From contig CAZJCM010000069.1 of the NCBI GenBank assembly GCA_964544655.1, forward strand, positions 1 through 8,767: a DNA stretch of 8,767 bases. Direction: 5' to 3'. Numbering within the stretch: position 1 is the stretch's first letter; each line of letters begins with the position of its first letter. Source of the DNA: HyVt-443 sp964544655 (GTDB lineage Bacteria > Pseudomonadota > Gammaproteobacteria > Chromatiales > Chromatiaceae). A program made the translations under genes and the position numbers. Positions 6,802 through 8,767 of the stretch are shown here, in pieces. The notes beneath the pieces were generated by a model. The model did no database searches. It was not told the DNA's origin and saw only the letters and a list, made by a program, of their open reading frames with translations.

Positions 6802-7620
6802 CTAGCGGGCTACGGCTGACAGGGGCTGGCTGTTGCTGTTCAGGTCATCGGCTGCGCGCTCCATCAGTTTGTTGGCGTCGTCACCTTTGGTCCAGCCGGC
6901 CAGACCATGGCGCAGTTTCAGGGGCGCGCTCTCTTCCTGACTGGTATAGTCGTCGCAGATGCTTTGCATCAGGTTGTGTGCCGCCTGCCAGGTGGTTTCC
7001 GGCAGGATGATAACGAAATGGTTGTCGTCCCAGCGCCCGATCATGTCGACCCAGCGCAGGCGATCACGCAGGTAGCGACTGATATTCAGAATGGTGTCGT
7101 CGTCCAGTGCGGCAGAGGGGTCGGCGGCGTCTTCCAGTTCCACCACGGCAAGGCTCAGGGGATTTTCGTAGCGCCGGCTCCGGGTCACCTGGGAGGCCAG
7201 GGTCTGCTTCAGGGCCCGCTGATTGGCCAGCCCGGTCAGCTCGTCGGTGATGGTCAGCGCTTCCACCTCACGCCGCAGCAGCTCGACCTCCTCGGTGCGT
7301 TGCAACAGCTCAGTGACGTCCTGGAAAAATTTGACCACGAGTCCTCCGCCGGCAGTCTCGGCCTGGCTGTACTGCAGCCAGCGTTCACCCTCCGTGCCGG
7401 AGCCGGCGAGATGGATCAGGCCGCTGTCATTGAACAGGGCGCGTAAGGCCGGGTAAGGCAGGCTGTCACGGGTGTGACCGCGCAGCTCGGCATTGCTCAG
7501 GCCAAGCATATTTTCCAGCGCCGGGTTGAGCTTCTGAATGGTGTCGGAAGGCTCGAAAACCATGATCCCGCAAGGACTGTTGTGAAAACACAACGCGGTG
7601 AAATCGGTGCTCGTAGTCAA
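6802..7620 (-). CDS. PAS protein with degenerate GGDEF domain, likely c-di-GMP sensor
   Basis: Numbered from the TTG at 7620, this 272-residue soluble protein has a PAS-like domain (about 7-105). A charged helix linker follows (about 102-122, VTELLQRTEEVELLRREVEAL) and then a GGDEF-fold domain that begins with the typical DELTGLANQRAL (from D126). The catalytic motif is DDNHF at 198-202 instead of GGDEF, and the first metal-binding Asp region reads ELED, so diguanylate cyclase activity is not expected. RWVD at 189-192 sits exactly five residues before the degenerate motif, matching the RxxD inhibitory site that binds c-di-GMP. AGGAGG (complement of 7630-7635) lies 9 nt before the TTG, so this start is preferred over the ATG at 7650, which lacks a ribosome-binding site. 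The gene is 3 bp upstream of cyaA in the same operon. A role in controlling CyaA is inference. Confidence 0.85.
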   Translation of the reverse strand: MTTSTDFTALCFHNSPCGIMVFEPSDTIQKLNPALENMLGLSNAELRGHTRDSLPYPALRALFNDSGLIHLAGSGTEGERWLQYSQAETAGGGLVVKFFQDVTELLQRTEEVELLRREVEALTITDELTGLANQRALKQTLASQVTRSRRYENPLSLAVVELEDAADPSAALDDDTILNISRYLRDRLRWVDMIGRWDDNHFVIILPETTWQAAHNLMQSICDDYTSQEESAPLKLRHGLAGWTKGDDANKLMERAADDLNSNSQPLSAVAR

Positions 7621-7653
7621 GGCCTGGCCCCTCCTCTGGGTGGTTATCATAAG

Positions 7654-7667
7654 GTTACAGGTGTAAC
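7654..7667 (-). promoter_or_regulatory. Inverted repeat upstream of the PAS-GGDEF/cyaA operon
   Basis: GTTAC-AGGT-GTAAC is a perfect 5-bp inverted repeat about 34-47 nt before the preferred TTG start. It could be an operator or a leader hairpin. It does not match the CRP consensus, and I cannot name a regulator. The -10 and -35 elements are not clear. Symmetric 5-bp arms can occur by chance, so confidence is low. Confidence 0.25.
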
Positions 7668-7721
7668 AGCGACCATAGTGAGGATAACTTTAGGGGCTCT
7701 TTGGTCAAATATTGCCGGGGG

Positions 7722-7894
7722 GTGGCGGCTGGGACAGCCCATCAGGGACGCCGCCGCCAAGCCTACGCCGTACAAGGGTGTACCAGTGCCACGAGAGGCA
7801 GGATGCCGGGAGTGGCCAGGGAGGTATTCACAGTGTTTTCCGGAAGAAGCACCCACTGTCAGCGACGTTCTCAATTGCACGGCTGAATAGTTAC
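7722..7894 (-). repeat. Dispersed intergenic repeat, copy C (inverted)
   Basis: Read on the minus strand this copy of about 173 bp opens with GTAACTATTCAG (complement of 7883-7894) and follows copy B through CTTCCGGAAAAC, CTCCCGGCATCCTGCCT, CTTGTACGGCGTAGGCTTG and CCCAGCCGCC. It has about 13 bp (around CTGATGGGCTGTC) absent from B, which creates a small GGCT/AGCC hairpin. On the plus strand the copy is open in a frame ending at the TAG at 7888-7890, with KPTPYK, AGCRE and FPEE in common with copy B. It fills most of the 309-bp gap between the CBS gene and the PAS-GGDEF gene. No other gene or clear terminator is visible in that gap. Confidence 0.78.
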
Positions 7895-7929
7895 CGGTGA
7901 TAAAGCAAAAACAGGTTGAATCCTTCACT

Positions 7930-8358
7930 TCATGCGGTGATGTAGTCCCGCAGGTATTTCACCTCCACTGACACGTCCTTCAGCTTGGCCTTTACCAGGT
8001 CGCCGATGGAGACCATGCCCACCGTCTTGCCGCCTGCGACCACCGGCAGGTGGCGAAACCGGTGCTCAGTCATCAGGGACATCGCCTCTTCGGTGGAAAA
8101 ATCCGCAGTGGCGACGATCAGATCCCGGGTCATGATCGCGTCGATCAAGGCGTTGCCTATGTCGCCGTCGTGCGCCGAGCAGTAGCGCAGGATGTCACGC
8201 TCGGTGATGATACCCAGCAGTTCGCCATCATCAGACTGGACCAGCAGTGAACCCACCCTGGCATCGCACATGGTGCGGATGGCATCCACGGCCCGGGTAG
8301 ATGCCTGTACGTAGATCAGCGTCTTTGATTTGCGATCCAGCAGCTCTTGAAGTGTCAT
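7930..8358 (-). CDS. Two-CBS-domain protein
   Basis: This 142-residue cytoplasmic protein consists almost only of a Bateman module. CBS one covers about 5-62, including TRAVDAIRTM, VGSLLV and GELLGIITERDILR. CBS two covers about 72-130, including TEEAMSLMTEHRFRHLPVV and VGMVSIGDLVK. Such stand-alone pairs usually bind adenosyl ligands (AMP, ATP or S-adenosylmethionine) and sense energy or redox state, but ligand and partner cannot be told from sequence. The ATG at 8358 is chosen because GGAGGG (complement of 8366-8371) precedes it by 7 nt. Upstream in-frame ATGs at 8373 and 8433 would add residues unlike the family. The gene is on the same strand as the PAS-GGDEF/cyaA operon but is separated from it by repeat copy C, so cotranscription is uncertain. 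Confidence 0.9.
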   Translation of the reverse strand: MTLQELLDRKSKTLIYVQASTRAVDAIRTMCDARVGSLLVQSDDGELLGIITERDILRYCSAHDGDIGNALIDAIMTRDLIVATADFSTEEAMSLMTEHRFRHLPVVAGGKTVGMVSIGDLVKAKLKDVSVEVKYLRDYITA

Positions 8359-8380
8359 GCTCAGACCCTCCATGAAAAAT

Positions 8381-8400
8381 TTGTATCGATAACAAGTATA
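8381..8400 (-). promoter_or_regulatory. Putative -10 box and overlapping palindrome of the CBS gene
   Basis: On the minus strand TATACT (complement of 8395-8400) is a good -10 candidate about 37 nt before the CBS start codon. I see no strong -35 at 17 bp. Directly downstream, overlapping the expected transcription start, lies the near-palindrome TTGTTATCGATACAA (complement of 8381-8395). Its core TTGTATCGATA (plus strand 8381-8391) recurs in inverted orientation at 8464-8474. The arrangement suggests repressor binding at the start site, but the regulator is unknown. Confidence 0.35.
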
Positions 8401-8463
8401 GGCGAATGATTGAAATGTGCTGGCATGGGCCATGCGCGGGTGTGGTCGATATGTGAAATATTC

Positions 8464-8482
8464 TATCGATACAATCAGATAG
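8464..8482 (-). promoter_or_regulatory. Second TATCGATA element upstream of the CBS gene
   Basis: TATCGATACAA at 8464-8474 is the exact reverse complement of TTGTATCGATA at 8381-8391, with about 72 bp between them. The copy also lies in a small stem, CTATC-N10-GATAG (8463-8482). It may be the distal half of a paired operator for the CBS promoter. The core TATCGATA is itself palindromic, which raises the chance of coincidence. Confidence 0.28.
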
Positions 8483-8494
8483 CCTATGGTGTGA

Positions 8495-8662
8495 TTGCCT
8501 GGTGATGCCGGCGAACAGAATATCGGGACGCTTCACCTGCAGGATCTGAACGACTCGCTGAGCCTGGGGTTCGATCTCCACCAGGCAATTGCCACTCGAT
8601 TCGATCACCCGTTTCAGTGTCGAAGCGACGTCGGGTTCATCCTCCACGATCAGGATGTGCAC
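8495..8662 (-). pseudogene. Truncated response-regulator receiver domain
   Basis: From the GTG at 8662 the translation starts HILIVEDEP, the first strand and acidic pocket of a CheY-like receiver. It continues through helix one (VASTLKRVIES) to KRPDILFAG, the third strand. The position normally held by the phosphoacceptor Asp is G52 (codon GGC, one base from the Asp codon GAC). After about residue 56 all receiver similarity stops; the DxMP-like loop, the conserved Thr/Ser and the Lys are missing. The frame stays open to 8231, but that part overlaps the CBS gene in another frame and does not look like protein. No clear ribosome-binding site precedes the GTG. I read this as the remnant of a response regulator whose C-terminal part was lost. 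A short functional peptide is possible but less likely. Confidence 0.55.
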
Positions 8663-8767
8663 CGGCCGTCGGAGTGACTGTGACCTATCCCTGTTTTATA
8701 TCCATGTGCTAGCAGCCTGTCGGACTGGGCCAGAGGAATCATAGAGACAGCAAGCTGCTCAATGTTC
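8663..8767. other. Right-end non-coding stretch
   Basis: No gene is recognised in the final 105 bases. AGCAGC at 8711-8716 and GCTGCT at 8754-8759 are inverted with 37 bp between them, and the left arm continues as AGCAGCCTGTCGGACTGGG. This resembles the kind of sequence seen at the ends of dispersed elements, but there is no second copy in the window to prove it. Confidence 0.25.

Noticed and set aside
7474..7890. Plus-strand ORF of 138 codons running into repeat C
   Set aside because: Its first part is antisense to the PAS-GGDEF gene. Only the repeat part shows any recurrence, and this is covered as a property of the repeat.
363..7894. CRISPR array as explanation for the recurring sequence
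   Set aside because: The copies are over 100 bp, kilobases apart, imperfect and in both orientations, with no short regular repeat-spacer structure or cas gene.
8451..8467. Possible CRP site (TGTGA followed by N6) upstream of the CBS gene
   Set aside because: The second half reads CTATC rather than TCACA, so the dyad is not supported.
8231..8662. Full 143-codon response-regulator ORF
   Set aside because: Only the first 56 codons or so resemble a receiver. The rest overlaps the start of the CBS gene in another frame and has no receiver features, so only the remnant was annotated.

Overview
The window looks like chromosomal DNA of a moderately GC-rich gammaproteobacterium. The strongest evidence is a class I (enterobacterial-type) adenylate cyclase CyaA next to an LptM/YifL-type outer-membrane lipoprotein, a pairing typical of Gammaproteobacteria. 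An exported protein with two thioredoxin domains and a NosD-like copper-site maturation protein fit an environmental respiratory or sulfur-oxidising lineage, but that is inference and no genus can be fixed from the sequence alone.

Layout. Bases 1-362 hold no convincing gene. Plus-strand genes follow: a secreted protein with two CxxC thioredoxin domains (506-1540), a NosD-like parallel beta-helix protein (about 1877-3088) and an NlpC/P60 lipoprotein (3248-3730). This last gene converges on a minus-strand set, its stop lying 6 bp from the lptM stop. Read in the minus direction, the right part contains a remnant of a response-regulator receiver (8662-8495), a two-CBS-domain protein (8358-7930), a PAS plus degenerate GGDEF protein (7620-6802), cyaA (6798-3949) and lptM (3889-3737).

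How the genes may work together. The PAS-GGDEF gene ends 3 bp before the cyaA start, so the two are probably translated together. Its GGDEF motif is destroyed (DDNHF) while an RxxD inhibitory-site motif is kept at the standard spacing. This suggests a non-enzymatic c-di-GMP receptor made together with the cAMP synthase, and it is the most interesting functional idea here. The thioredoxin, NosD and NlpC/P60 products are all predicted to be exported and may be periplasmic housekeeping or metalloprotein-maturation factors. No nosZ, nosF, nosY or nosL lies in the window.

The most striking non-genic structure is a dispersed intergenic repeat of about 110-175 bp present three times (363-475, 1628-1782, and inverted at 7722-7894). 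All copies begin with GTAACT(A/G)TTCAG, contain TTCCGGAA, and share an open reading frame on the opposite strand. Copies one and two bracket the thioredoxin gene as direct repeats. No tRNA, rRNA, CRISPR array or complete insertion sequence was seen.
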